A stretch of 64,000 nucleotides of DNA from JADJYF01 sp050186725 (GCA_050186725.1 JBFWYG010000001.1:1-64000); one strand, 5' to 3'; numbered from the stretch's first letter, positions 19,472 to 27,973 are shown. Numbers and translations are program-made. Notes: generated by a model not told the origin, from the letters alone.

Positions 19472-21247
19472 ATGTCCCAGAGCCAATCCCCCGTACTGCC
19501 GGAACGCATCGGCCGCTATCACGTCGAGCGCCTGCTCGGGCGCGGCGGCGAAGGCGTGGTGCTGCTCGCGCGCGACACCGAACTCGAGCGCCTGGTCGCG
19601 ATCAAGCTGCTGAAGCCCAGCGTCAGCGACGACGAGGTGGTGCTGGCCGGTGAAGCGCGCATCGTCAGCCGCCTGCAGCACCCGAACGTGGTGACTCTGC
19701 ACGACATCGGCACCTATCACCGCATGAGCTACCTGGTATTCGAGTACATCGACGGCGAGTCGCTGCGCGCGCGCATCGATCGGGCCGGCGCGGTGCCCTT
19801 CGCCGAATCGGTGGTACTGATGAGCCAGATTCTCGCTGGCGTCGCCTACCTGCACGAAAACGACATCGTGCATCGCGATCTCAGCCCGTCCAACATCCTG
19901 CTGACCGGTGACGGCGTACCCAAGGTCACCGACTTCGGCCTGTCCGTGCTGCGCCAGGTGGCGCAGGACAACGCCGAGGTGACCGGCACACTGCGCTACA
20001 TGTCGCCCGAGCCCTTCATGCACCTGCCGAGCGGCCCCCATTCCGACGTCTACATGCTGGCCAGCATCTTCTTCGAGATGCTGACCGGCAGGCGACGCTT
20101 CGACCAGGCCTCGCCCGGCGCGATCATCGAGGCCATTCTCCAGGAGCCGTCCATAGCCCCGGCGTCCCTCGGCATGGCGCTGGACGAGCGCATTCTCGAG
20201 GTGCTCGAGACCGCCTCGGCGCTGGACACCACCAAGCGCTACCGCCATGCCCGCGCGATGAAGAACGCGCTCGATCGCTTCCGCCTGCCGCGCGGCGGCA
20301 ACGAGGGCCCCGCGCACGCCGAGCACGGCACCGTCGACTTCCTGATGCGCCGCATGACGGTGAAGAAGGGCTTCTCCGCCCTCTCGCAACACATCAGCGA
20401 GCTGCTGGACCTGACCTCGGATGATTCCCAGGCGCCCGCCAGCCGGCTGGTGAATATCATCGCCAAGGACATCACCCTCACCCAGCGCGTGCTGACCATG
20501 GCCAACTCGGCGTTCTTCGGCAAGACCGAAGTCACCGCGCTGGCGCGTGCCATAAGCATGCTCGGCGTCGAACAGGTGCGCATGTGCGTCACCAGCGCGC
20601 TGCTCGAGAACGAGTTCGAACTTGGCACGCCAGAGCTGCGCGTCTCGCTCTTGCGCTCGTTCCATACCGCGGTGCTGGCGCGCGGCCTGTGCGAACTATG
20701 GAACGCGGGGAATCGCGCCGACGCCTTCACCTGCGGCCTGTTCCACGACCTCGGGCGCACGCTGGCCATCCACTATTTCCCGGAGGAATACGCCGCGATC
20801 CTCGCCCGCGCCGAGCGACTGCACGGCGACGAACTCACCGAATCTCGCGTGGTGCTCGGCGTCGCCTACCACGAACTCGGTGCCGGCATCGGCGCGCGCT
20901 GGAAGTTCTCCGAAACCATCATTGCCGCGATGCGCCCCCTGCCCCGCGGCGCGGTGCCCGCGCCACAGTCGGCGCCCGAGCGCATCCAGGCCTGCGCCGC
21001 CGCCGCCGGCGCGCTCAGCCGCGTGGTGGCGGAAGCGGAAGACCAGGCGGCGCGGGACGCGGCGCTGGCGGAATTGGCCGAGCGTCTGAGTCCGGCCTTC
21101 GAACTAGAGGCGGGGCAGTTCGACGCGCTGCTGCCCGAGGCGGCCCAGCTGACCCGCCAGTACGCCCGGCTGCTGAAGCTGACGCCCGAGATTCATCCCG
21201 CCTGCGCACGTCTGACCGAGGTCATCGCGCTGGCCGGAGCGGCCTGA
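19472..21247 (+). CDS. Serine/threonine protein kinase-HDOD fusion
   Basis: A 591-residue fusion. Residues ~12-275 are a eukaryotic-type kinase: glycine loop GRGGEGVVLLAR, the Lys of VAIKLLK, the catalytic loop HRDLSPSNIL, DFG in VTDFGLSVL, and MSPEP in place of the usual APE. The catalytic loop has Ser where most kinases have Lys (HRDLKPxN), a variant known in some active kinases. Residues ~300-500 are an HDOD domain (LVNIIAKDITLTQRVLTMANSAFFG, given here as its position only in part: DITLTQRVLTMANSAFFG), with FHDLGRTLAIHYF and YHELGAGIGARW. HDOD domains occur in bacterial signalling proteins. There is no membrane segment. Start ATG with CGGAG upstream. It follows the NTF2-like gene after 65 nt. 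Confidence 0.9.
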   Translation: MSQSQSPVLPERIGRYHVERLLGRGGEGVVLLARDTELERLVAIKLLKPSVSDDEVVLAGEARIVSRLQHPNVVTLHDIGTYHRMSYLVFEYIDGESLRARIDRAGAVPFAESVVLMSQILAGVAYLHENDIVHRDLSPSNILLTGDGVPKVTDFGLSVLRQVAQDNAEVTGTLRYMSPEPFMHLPSGPHSDVYMLASIFFEMLTGRRRFDQASPGAIIEAILQEPSIAPASLGMALDERILEVLETASALDTTKRYRHARAMKNALDRFRLPRGGNEGPAHAEHGTVDFLMRRMTVKKGFSALSQHISELLDLTSDDSQAPASRLVNIIAKDITLTQRVLTMANSAFFGKTEVTALARAISMLGVEQVRMCVTSALLENEFELGTPELRVSLLRSFHTAVLARGLCELWNAGNRADAFTCGLFHDLGRTLAIHYFPEEYAAILARAERLHGDELTESRVVLGVAYHELGAGIGARWKFSETIIAAMRPLPRGAVPAPQSAPERIQACAAAAGALSRVVAEAEDQAARDAALAELAERLSPAFELEAGQFDALLPEAAQLTRQYARLLKLTPEIHPACARLTEVIALAGAA

Positions 21248-21263
21248 GCGAGGCGATGATCAG

Positions 21264-21437
21264 ATGGCCGAGCAGGACAAGCCGACGGGGGAGAAGGTCT
21301 ACCGGGTGGTGTGCGTGGGCGCCCCGTCAGCGACTGTGCCGGGGGTCGCCGGCGCGGCTTTGGCGCCGCGCACGCGCGTGATCAGGATGTGCGCCGAGGC
21401 GCTGGTACCGACCTCGCCCCCGGCAGAGCGGTCCTAG
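21264..21437 (+). CDS. Possible small protein (57 residues), unknown
   Basis: An ATG at 21264, 16 nt after the kinase stop, opens a 57-codon frame (starting MAEQDKPTGEKVYRVVCVGA) that ends with TAG at 21435-21437, overlapping the stop of the convergent gene. Codons have the GC-rich third positions of the neighbourhood in the first half. No family is recognised, and chance cannot be excluded. Confidence 0.25.
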   Translation: MAEQDKPTGEKVYRVVCVGAPSATVPGVAGAALAPRTRVIRMCAEALVPTSPPAERS

Positions 21438-22180
21438 CTGGCGTTGCTCGCCCGGCGCCGACGCCAGAGCAGCGCGACGCCCGCAAGCTGGGCGTAGATG
21501 GCCGCCGGCAGCGGCACCGTCGCAGTGGCGGTATTGACCGTCACGGACCAGTTGTCGATGCCGGACACCCGCGTGTTGGAACTGCCGTTGGCACGGAAGA
21601 AGCCGAAGGTGATAGCGGCGCCACTGGCGCTGAAATCGGGATGCAGGTTCACGTCCGCGATGGTCGAGAAATCTTCCGCGCTCAACCCGGCGAAAGTTAC
21701 GGCGACCGAGGGCGGGGTGAGCATGCTGGTCATCAGCGGGCCCCAGTCAGCACCGTTGGTGTAGGCCGCCGTGTTGGTGATGTACAAGACACCGTTCTGG
21801 CGCAAGGCCATGCCGCCCGCCTGGTGGTTGCCGCCACCGACGAAGAACTTGGCATCCTCGTCGTAATCGATGCTGGCGATCGCGCCCTCGAGCGCAGGCG
21901 TGTAGACGGCAGTGGTCTTGAGATACACGCCATAGACAGACTCGCCCGGGTCCGTGACGTTGGTGATGGAAAAATAGGAGTTCGGGTTGCCGCCGCTGGT
22001 GACGCGGGCCGCGGCCGACGTCCCGTCACCGACGGTGATGGTCGTCCAGTTGTCGGCGAAACTGCCGTCGGCGAAGGTTGCGGCCTGGCTGAGGCTGCTG
22101 GCGAAGGTGAATACCAAGCCGGCGAGCACGGCAAGCGAAGTAGTCGCGCGAGGCGCGACCCGAAGGGCGAAGGCTGGCAA
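21434..22180 (-). CDS. VPLPA-CTERM (PEP-CTERM-like) sorted surface protein
   Basis: A 248-residue exported protein. A TTG at 22180 is chosen as start because AGGAG lies 8 nt upstream; the product then begins with a signal peptide (hydrophobic LAVLAGLVFTFASSL, cleavage near SQA). The central ~190 residues are rich in Thr, Ser, Gly and Asn and probably form beta structure; no enzyme motif is seen. The C-terminus has the three-part sorting signal: VPLPAA, a membrane helix (IYAQLAGVALLW) and an RRRR cluster. This is the VPLPA variant of PEP-CTERM, processed by an exosortase and usually linked to exopolysaccharide producers. No exosortase is in the window. Confidence 0.8.
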   Translation of the reverse strand: MPAFALRVAPRATTSLAVLAGLVFTFASSLSQAATFADGSFADNWTTITVGDGTSAAARVTSGGNPNSYFSITNVTDPGESVYGVYLKTTAVYTPALEGAIASIDYDEDAKFFVGGGNHQAGGMALRQNGVLYITNTAAYTNGADWGPLMTSMLTPPSVAVTFAGLSAEDFSTIADVNLHPDFSASGAAITFGFFRANGSSNTRVSGIDNWSVTVNTATATVPLPAAIYAQLAGVALLWRRRRASNAS

Positions 22181-22320
22181 AGTGCGAATCTCCTGCACGG
22201 GTCTGGGTGTGGAGCCCGGCGCCACCCTGGGTGGGGGGCGGCGCTACGGCGTCGCTAGGATAACCACTGTCGAGTAGGTAATGTCCGACCGACGGTGCCG
22301 ACCCAGCGCTGCGGTGCGGA

Positions 22321-22342
22321 AAGTGTGCGCAATTCCACACTT
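22321..22342 (-). terminator. Weak hairpin after the acyl-CoA synthetase gene
   Basis: 7-bp arms AAGTGTG / CACACTT with an 8-nt loop, about 20 nt after the synthetase stop on the minus strand, followed only by TCC. It could be a weak terminator or an operator-like site. Confidence 0.25.
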
Positions 22343-22361
22343 CGTGCCGGCCTGCTCCCCG

Positions 22362-24014
22362 TCATCCCGCCGCGGCCAGCGCCTGCCTGAGCTTGTACTT
22401 CAGGATCTTGCCGCCCACCGTAGTGGGAAACTCGTCCAGCAGCACGATGCGCTTCGGGGTCTCGAAGCCGGCCAGGCGCTCGCGCGCGAAGGCGATCACC
22501 GCCTGCTCGTCGAACTCGCCCGGACGCGTGGGAATCACGCAGGCGGTGACCGCCTCGCCCCAGCGCTCGTCCGGCATGCCTATCACCGCCGCCCGCGCCA
22601 CCTGCGGGTGCTGCTGCAGCACCGCTTCAACGCGGATGCTGGACACGTTCTCGCCGCCCGACTTCACGATGTCCTTGTAGCGATCGACCATCAGCCGCAC
22701 GTCGTCGTCGTGGTAGACGAAGCTGTCTCCGGAGTGGAACCAGCCGCCGGCAAACGCCTCCGCGGTGGCCTTCTCATCGCGGTAATAGCCCGAGAACATG
22801 GCGGGCGAGCGGTAGACCGCCTCGCCCTGCACGCCGGGGTGTCCACGCAGGTCGTGGCCGTCCCCGTCCATCACGGTGGACGCCAGCAGCGGGCTCGGCT
22901 TGCCCACGTGATTCACCGCCGGCGCCTCGCGTAGGTACATGCCGACGTTGCGATCGATGTGGAAGCGGTGGCAGACCACCGCCTCGGTCTGGCCAATGAT
23001 TTCGTAGACCTTGAGCCCAGGCCGGCACAAGCGCCGAAAGGCGGCCAGCGAACCGGGCGATAGCGGTGCCCAGCCGAAGTACATCACCGTCAGGCTGTCG
23101 AGGTCGTAGGCGAAGGGGGTCTCGTGCACGGCGCGGATCAGGCTCTCGACGAACTGCGGCGAACCGCCGAACAGGCAGGTGACGCGCTCGCGGGTGATGG
23201 TCTCGGCCATCGCCGGGCCCTCGGGCTTGCGCCCGACCACCGCCGTGCCGCCGACGATCAGGGCAGCGAAGATGCAGGCGTGGTCGCCGATGTGGAACAC
23301 CATGGGCGTGAAAGTGGCGTGGCGCAGATCGCTCTCGTGATCGAGCCCGCGGGTGATGGTGACCGCATGCGCGTAGGCCGTCATGTAGGTATAGGTGTGT
23401 GAGATCATCACCGCCTTGGGTCGCGCGGTGGTGCCGGAGGTGAAGAGGATCTCCCAGATGTCGTCACCATGGATGCGCACGTCTGGCTCGCCGTCGCTCG
23501 CGCCGGCGAGAAAGTCCTCGAAGCCCGGCACCGGGTAGTCGGCGCGCGGACCGATGGCGACCAGCGGTTCGATGCCACGTGCCGCGAGACTCGCGCCGAG
23601 CTTGTCCCATTGCGCCTGGTCGACGATGGCATACTTCGCTTCGACGTGCTGGAGGCAGTCGGCGATCACGTCCGGGGCCATCATGACATTGATCGGCGCG
23701 GCCACCAGGCCGGCCTTCGCGATGCCGATCTTGGCGAGCCAGGCCTCGCCCGAGTTGTCGCACAGCATGGCGATGCGCGTGGCGGGCGGCAGTCCGCGCG
23801 CGAGCAGGGCGTTGGCGACGCGGTTGATGACCGCATTGGCCTCGGCATAGGTCACGCGCGCGTAGCGCGGGTCGACCGTGCAGTCGGCGGTCATGATCAG
23901 CGCGAGCTTGTGTGGCTCGCTCCAGGTCACGCGTTCGATGATGTCGCCGACCGCCACTCGGTTCCAGCGGTCGTCGTTGCGGCGGTGGCGGAAATTCTCG
24001 ACGTCGAAGCTCAT
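22362..24014 (-). CDS. AMP-dependent acyl-CoA synthetase / ligase
   Basis: A 550-residue member of the adenylate-forming family, activating a carboxylic acid to its CoA thioester with ATP. Motifs in order: P-loop ILFTSGTTARPKAVMISH, a YGWxxTE-like site (YEIIGQTEAV), the hinge GGWFHSGDSF...VDRYKDIVKSGGENVSS, and the C-terminal Lys in TVGGKILKYKLR. The substrate is unknown; the neighbouring epoxide hydrolase-like and enoyl-CoA hydratase genes hint at a hydrophobic or terpenoid acid (inference). The ATG at 24014 with GAAGGA upstream is preferred over a longer reading. It is divergent from the epoxide hydrolase gene. Confidence 0.9.
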   Translation of the reverse strand: MSFDVENFRHRRNDDRWNRVAVGDIIERVTWSEPHKLALIMTADCTVDPRYARVTYAEANAVINRVANALLARGLPPATRIAMLCDNSGEAWLAKIGIAKAGLVAAPINVMMAPDVIADCLQHVEAKYAIVDQAQWDKLGASLAARGIEPLVAIGPRADYPVPGFEDFLAGASDGEPDVRIHGDDIWEILFTSGTTARPKAVMISHTYTYMTAYAHAVTITRGLDHESDLRHATFTPMVFHIGDHACIFAALIVGGTAVVGRKPEGPAMAETITRERVTCLFGGSPQFVESLIRAVHETPFAYDLDSLTVMYFGWAPLSPGSLAAFRRLCRPGLKVYEIIGQTEAVVCHRFHIDRNVGMYLREAPAVNHVGKPSPLLASTVMDGDGHDLRGHPGVQGEAVYRSPAMFSGYYRDEKATAEAFAGGWFHSGDSFVYHDDDVRLMVDRYKDIVKSGGENVSSIRVEAVLQQHPQVARAAVIGMPDERWGEAVTACVIPTRPGEFDEQAVIAFARERLAGFETPKRIVLLDEFPTTVGGKILKYKLRQALAAAG

Positions 24015-24247
24015 CGCTGGCTGTCCTTCGGTGGGTTGACGAACGCACGGGCGGGAGCGGTGGCAACGCGCGCGCGGCGCTAGCATCTCCGCAGCCCCCT
24101 TCGAGTTCAACCCGCGCGCCGCCGGACCGCGCCGCGCCCACCCACATGGGGAGGTGAATCCCGCCTATCCCTTGGAGGTCTCGGCTGCCGCTCCTTCGTC
24201 GTATAGTGCCGACGACAATCGCTCATCCACCAGGCAGGAGACGCACG

Positions 24248-24619
24248 ATGAACGCGGAACAAGTGGTCAACGATTTCATGGCGGCCTTCGATCGCAAGGA
24301 CCTGGACGCGGCGCTCGCGCTGGTCACGGACGACTGCTACTACGACAACGTCCCACTCGGTGACATGCGTGGGCGTGACAAGATGCGGGAGTTCCTCGCG
24401 CCGATCATGGGCGGCACGGACCCGGTCAAGTTCGAGGTGCTGCGCCAGGCCGCGAGCGGCAAGGTGGTGATGAACGAACGCATCGACCGCTTCGTCATGA
24501 ACGGCAAACAGGTGGCGCTGCCGGTGAGCGGCGTGTTCGAGGTCACGGACGGCAGGATCAGCTTCTGGCGCGACTACTTCGACAACGGCATGTTCATGAA
24601 GGCCTTGAAGGGCGAGTGA
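24248..24619 (+). CDS. Limonene-1,2-epoxide hydrolase family protein
   Basis: A 123-residue NTF2-fold protein with the whole active site of limonene-1,2-epoxide hydrolase. Tyr32-x-Asn34 (YYDNVP) positions water, and Arg78-x-Asp80 (NERIDRF) with Asp109 (FWRDYFD) form the Asp-Arg-Asp triad. These correspond to Tyr53, Asn55, Arg99, Asp101 and Asp132 of the Rhodococcus enzyme (family knowledge). It should open an epoxide to a diol without a covalent intermediate. The length is slightly below that of the Rhodococcus enzyme (149), which has a longer N-terminus. The ATG at 24248 is used; an upstream ATG adds a basic, unrelated tail. The next gene begins 26 nt downstream. Confidence 0.82.
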   Translation: MNAEQVVNDFMAAFDRKDLDAALALVTDDCYYDNVPLGDMRGRDKMREFLAPIMGGTDPVKFEVLRQAASGKVVMNERIDRFVMNGKQVALPVSGVFEVTDGRISFWRDYFDNGMFMKALKGE

Positions 24620-24645
24620 GCGGGACGGCCGCGAGGACACCGGCG

Positions 24646-25446
24646 ATGGACTACCAGACGCTGCGGGTGGAGAAGGAAGGCGCGCTCGACTGGCTGATCT
24701 TCAATCGGCCCGACGCGCTGAACGCGCTCAGCCGGCGCATGGTGGCCGAGCTGCATCACTACTTCGACAGCCTCGCCGACAATCACGCCGTGCGGGTGGT
24801 GGCGATCCGAGGCGAGGGCCGCGCGTTCTGCGCGGGCCTCGACATGAAGGATCCTGACCGCAATCCACTGCGCAACACCGACGAAGGCATGGTCAGCCAG
24901 CGGCGCTTTTCCGGCCTGGTGATGAAGATGCGCCGCGCGCCGCAACCGATGATCGGCCTGCTGCACGGCTTTGCCGCGGGCGGCGGCTTCTCGCTGGCGC
25001 TGGGCTGCGACGTGCGCATCGCCGCGGAAGGCACCAAGATGAACTGCGCCTTCATCAAGATCGGGTTGTCGGGCTGCGAGATGGGATCGAGCTATCACCT
25101 GCCGCGCCTGATCGGCACGTCGAACGCCGCCGAACTGCTCTATACAGGCCGTTTCGTCGACGCCGCGCGGGCGCTGCGCATCGGCCTGGTCAGTGACGTG
25201 GTACCGGCCGACGAACTCATCGCCACCGGCCGCGCGCTCGCCGCGGACATGCTCGCCACCGCACCGCTTGGTCTGCGTCTCACCAAGGAGGCGTTCTGGG
25301 CCAATGTCGATGCCCAGGGGCTGGACACGGCGGTGGCCCTGGAAGACCGCAACCAGATCCTGACCGTCGCCAACGGCGACCTGGACGAAGGCATCGCCGC
25401 CTTCCTCGGCAAGCGCCCGCCCCGCTGGCGGGGCGGCGCGGACTGA
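24646..25446 (+). CDS. Enoyl-CoA hydratase/isomerase family protein
   Basis: A 266-residue crotonase-fold enzyme. The oxyanion-hole segments are GRAFCAGLDM and GFAAGGGFSLALGCDVRIA. The position of the second catalytic Glu of classical hydratases is near GLSGCEMGSSYHLPRLIG, where Glu is present at the CEMG site. It could hydrate or isomerise an enoyl-CoA made by the neighbouring ligase. The ATG at 24646 is preferred (GAGGA 8 nt upstream); a GTG at 24616 overlapping the previous stop is the alternative. The substrate is unknown. Confidence 0.9.
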   Translation: MDYQTLRVEKEGALDWLIFNRPDALNALSRRMVAELHHYFDSLADNHAVRVVAIRGEGRAFCAGLDMKDPDRNPLRNTDEGMVSQRRFSGLVMKMRRAPQPMIGLLHGFAAGGGFSLALGCDVRIAAEGTKMNCAFIKIGLSGCEMGSSYHLPRLIGTSNAAELLYTGRFVDAARALRIGLVSDVVPADELIATGRALAADMLATAPLGLRLTKEAFWANVDAQGLDTAVALEDRNQILTVANGDLDEGIAAFLGKRPPRWRGGAD

Positions 25447-25489
25447 GCGTCGACCCCGGTCGCGATTCGACCTGGGCCGCGCTCGCGGC

Positions 25490-25768
25490 TCAATCCTTCT
25501 GGTCGCGCACCTGGTCCGCCTGGTCCTCCATCGCATCGGCCTGGCCCTCGGTCTGATCGCGCACCGCGTCGGCCGCGTGATCGGCGTCGCGATCCTCGAG
25601 CGCGTCGGCCTGGGTCTCCCCCGAGTCACGTACCGCGTCCGCGCGGTTCTCGAGGGTGTCGGCGCGATTCTCCAGCGCCTGTTCGCGCTGCTCCTCCTGC
25701 CGCGAGTCGCAGGCGCCGAGCAGCAGGCCGAGGCCAAGGACGGTCAAACTGTAGGCAATGGGTTTCAT
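25490..25768 (-). CDS. Small repeat-rich lipoprotein
   Basis: A 92-residue lipoprotein. It starts at ATG 25768 with GGAG upstream and has the lipobox LLGAC (Cys near residue 20). The mature part is nearly all Ala, Asp, Glu, Arg and Gln, in an imperfect repeat of about 7-11 residues built on ADxxExRAD (ALENRADTLENRADAV and DALEDRDADHAADAV). It should form one long charged helix or coiled coil, recalling small lipoproteins of the Lpp/YgdI type without matching a family I can name. It stands alone between the hydratase gene and the tRNA operon. Confidence 0.7.
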   Translation of the reverse strand: MKPIAYSLTVLGLGLLLGACDSRQEEQREQALENRADTLENRADAVRDSGETQADALEDRDADHAADAVRDQTEGQADAMEDQADQVRDQKD

Positions 25769-26013
25769 CGCTGGATTCTCCAATGTCTGGTCCGTCGCGA
25801 GCCGCGGAACAATTTAGGGCTTGGACGTGCAAGATTTTCACGCCGGCCACTCGCGGAGGCGTGCGGACTGTGTAACTGCAGTTCGCGCCCCGGCCTTGCG
25901 CAGACAGGAGCAACGCACGTGCCAGGGCCGTCGCGCGCGACGCGCGAGCGAGGTAGATGAGGCGATGAACTGCGCCGCGGGGCGCGGCGATCAGGTATCC
26001 AGGAAGGAGAAGA

Positions 26014-26089
<76 letters not shown>

Positions 26090-26096
26090 TAGCGAA

Positions 26097-26173
26097 TGGG
26101 GTGGACGATGGGAATCGAACCCACGACCACAGAAGCCACAATCCTGCGCTCTACCAACTGAGCTACGTCCACC
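26097..26173 (-). tRNA. tRNA-His (anticodon GTG)
   Basis: 77 nt including the extra 5' G that pairs with C73, characteristic of tRNA-His. Anticodon loop TTGTGGC (GTG), T-arm GGTTCGATTCC, 3' end GTCCACCCCA. Separated from tRNA-Lys by 7 nt. Confidence 0.97.
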
Positions 26174-26242
26174 ATTGCACTAGCAAGCACAAAATGCGCG
26201 AGCCGCATGGCCTGCGCCCTTTCTGCTTGGCACTGTCCTGGA

Positions 26243-26319
26243 TGGCGCGCCTGGCAGGATTCGAACCTGCTACCCTCGGCTTAGAAGGCCGATGCTCTAT
26301 CCGATTGAGCTACAGGCGC
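26243..26319 (-). tRNA. tRNA-Arg (anticodon TCT)
   Basis: 77 nt with encoded CCA. Acceptor GCGCCTG pairs with CAGGCGC; anticodon loop CTTCTAA (TCT); T-arm GGTTCGAATCC. Confidence 0.97.
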
Positions 26320-26397
26320 CGTGACCGACCTGTGCACAAACTTCCAGTGCGACCTCCTGTCCCGTCGTGATGCTGGCAAGCGCTGGCGCCGCGGGAG

Positions 26398-26474
<77 letters not shown>

Positions 26475-26509
26475 GGGTCGCGGGCCAACCCTGCCCGACG
26501 GGAGGCGCG

Positions 26510-26538
26510 ATGATACGCAGGCCCTCCGACATGGTCAA
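26510..26538 (-). promoter_or_regulatory. Sigma-70 promoter of the Pro-Arg-His-Lys tRNA operon
   Basis: On the minus strand TTGACC (26533-26538), 17-nt spacer, TATCAT (26510-26515), followed by a GC-rich discriminator (CGCGCC) typical of stringently controlled stable-RNA promoters. The predicted start lies about 28 nt before tRNA-Pro. Confidence 0.75.
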
Positions 26539-26711
26539 TGCGCGCCGCGCGGCGCATAGCCCGGGCGACCGGTGATGGCTTGCGCCCTCGGCGAGCTTCG
26601 CGGCACCATGCCCGCCGGCGCGCCGCCACCGGCCGCAGCGTCCCTGGGCCGCGCGCAGGCCGCGCGGCATGTTCATCCTCTCTGCCCTCGCGCGCCGCGC
26701 TGGAGATCCCC

Positions 26712-27218
26712 ATGCCGACCACCGTCAAGCTGACCACCACCTTGGGTGACATCACTCTCGAACTCGATGCCGACAAGGCCCCGGAAACGACCCGTAACTT
26801 CCTCGCCTACGTCGAGAGCGGCCATTACGACGGCACGATCTTCCACCGCGTGATCAACGGCTTCATGATCCAGGGCGGCGGCATGGACCGCGCCATGAAG
26901 CAGAAGCCGACGAACGCGCCAATCAAGAACGAGGCGACCAATGGCCTCGTCAACGACACCGGCACCATCGCCATGGCGCGCACCTCCGACCCGCACTCCG
27001 CCACCGCGCAGTTCTTCATCAACGTGAAGGACAACGATTTCCTGAACCACACCAGTCCCACCGGCAGCGGCTGGGGCTACTGCGTGTTCGGCAAGGTGAC
27101 GGACGGCATGGACACGGTGAACGCCATCAAGGGCGTGAAGACCGGCTCCCACGGTCCACACCAGGACGTGCCCAGCGAGCCGGTGGAGATCCTGAGCGCG
27201 AAGGTCGTCCCGGCCTGA
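26712..27218 (+). CDS. ppiB: Cyclophilin-type peptidyl-prolyl cis-trans isomerase
   Basis: A 168-residue cytoplasmic cyclophilin like E. coli PpiB (164 residues); there is no signal peptide. Core motifs are IFHRVINGFMIQGGG (catalytic Arg in FHRV), TIAMARTSDPHSATAQFFIN and GWGYCVFGKVTDGMD. The ATG at 26712 gives the standard start (MPTTVKLTTTLGDITLELD); a longer in-frame reading upstream overlaps the tRNA promoter region and is rejected. lpxH begins 19 nt after its stop, so the two are probably cotranscribed, an arrangement also seen in other gammaproteobacteria. Confidence 0.95.
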   Translation: MPTTVKLTTTLGDITLELDADKAPETTRNFLAYVESGHYDGTIFHRVINGFMIQGGGMDRAMKQKPTNAPIKNEATNGLVNDTGTIAMARTSDPHSATAQFFINVKDNDFLNHTSPTGSGWGYCVFGKVTDGMDTVNAIKGVKTGSHGPHQDVPSEPVEILSAKVVPA

Positions 27219-27237
27219 GCGCCGCGCCGCGGGCACG

Positions 27238-27972
27238 ATGGCGACGCTGTTCGTCTCCGACCTGCACCTGTCGGCCTCGCGTCCCGCGCAGCTCGAACGC
27301 TTTCTCGTATTCCTCGCCTGCGCGCGCGCGCGCGCGCAGGCGCTCTACATCCTGGGCGACCTGTTCGAGGTCTGGCTCGGCGACGACGACGACACGCCGC
27401 CCCATGCCGAAGTGATCGCCGCCCTCGCCGCACTCACGGAGGCTGGCGTGGCGCTCCACGTCGGCCATGGCAACCGTGATTTCCTGTTCGGTCCACGCTT
27501 CGCCGCCGCCACCGGCGCGCGACTGCTGGACGACTACGCGCGCATCGACCTGTACGGCGTACCCACCCTGCTGACCCACGGCGACCTGCTGTGCACGCGG
27601 GACGTCAAGTACCAGCGCTTTCGCCGCGTCGTGCGCCATCCGCTCACCCGTCGCGGCTTTCTCGCCACGCCGCTCGCCTGGCGCCAGCGCATCGCGCAGC
27701 GCACGCGGGCCGGCACCGTGGCGTCCACCGCGCGCAAGGCCGCGGCGGTGATGGACGTCGAGGAGAGCAGCGTCGCGCAAGTCATGGCCGAGCAGGACGT
27801 GCGGCTCCTGATACACGGTCACACCCATCGGCCGGCGATCCACGACTACCCCGACGGACGCCGGCGCATCGTGCTCGGCGACTGGTACGAACAGGATCAT
27901 CTGCTGGCCTACGACCACGACGGTCCGCGCGTGCTGCGAGTGGCGGACTACCTCGCCGGCGGCGCGCCCTGA
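27238..27972 (+). CDS. lpxH: UDP-2,3-diacylglucosamine diphosphatase LpxH
   Basis: A 244-residue metallophosphoesterase (E. coli LpxH 240) that cleaves UDP-2,3-diacylglucosamine to lipid X, the fourth step of lipid A synthesis, at the inner-membrane surface. Metal ligands sit in the five family motifs: SDLHLS, GDLFEVW, HGNRDFL, THGDLLC and IHGHTHRP. It shows that the organism makes lipid A, fitting a Gram-negative host. Codons for residues ~28-34 are a run of CG dinucleotides encoding ARARAQ. It converges with ampE, one base apart. Confidence 0.95.
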   Translation: MATLFVSDLHLSASRPAQLERFLVFLACARARAQALYILGDLFEVWLGDDDDTPPHAEVIAALAALTEAGVALHVGHGNRDFLFGPRFAAATGARLLDDYARIDLYGVPTLLTHGDLLCTRDVKYQRFRRVVRHPLTRRGFLATPLAWRQRIAQRTRAGTVASTARKAAAVMDVEESSVAQVMAEQDVRLLIHGHTHRPAIHDYPDGRRRIVLGDWYEQDHLLAYDHDGPRVLRVADYLAGGAP

Positions 27973-27973
27973 G

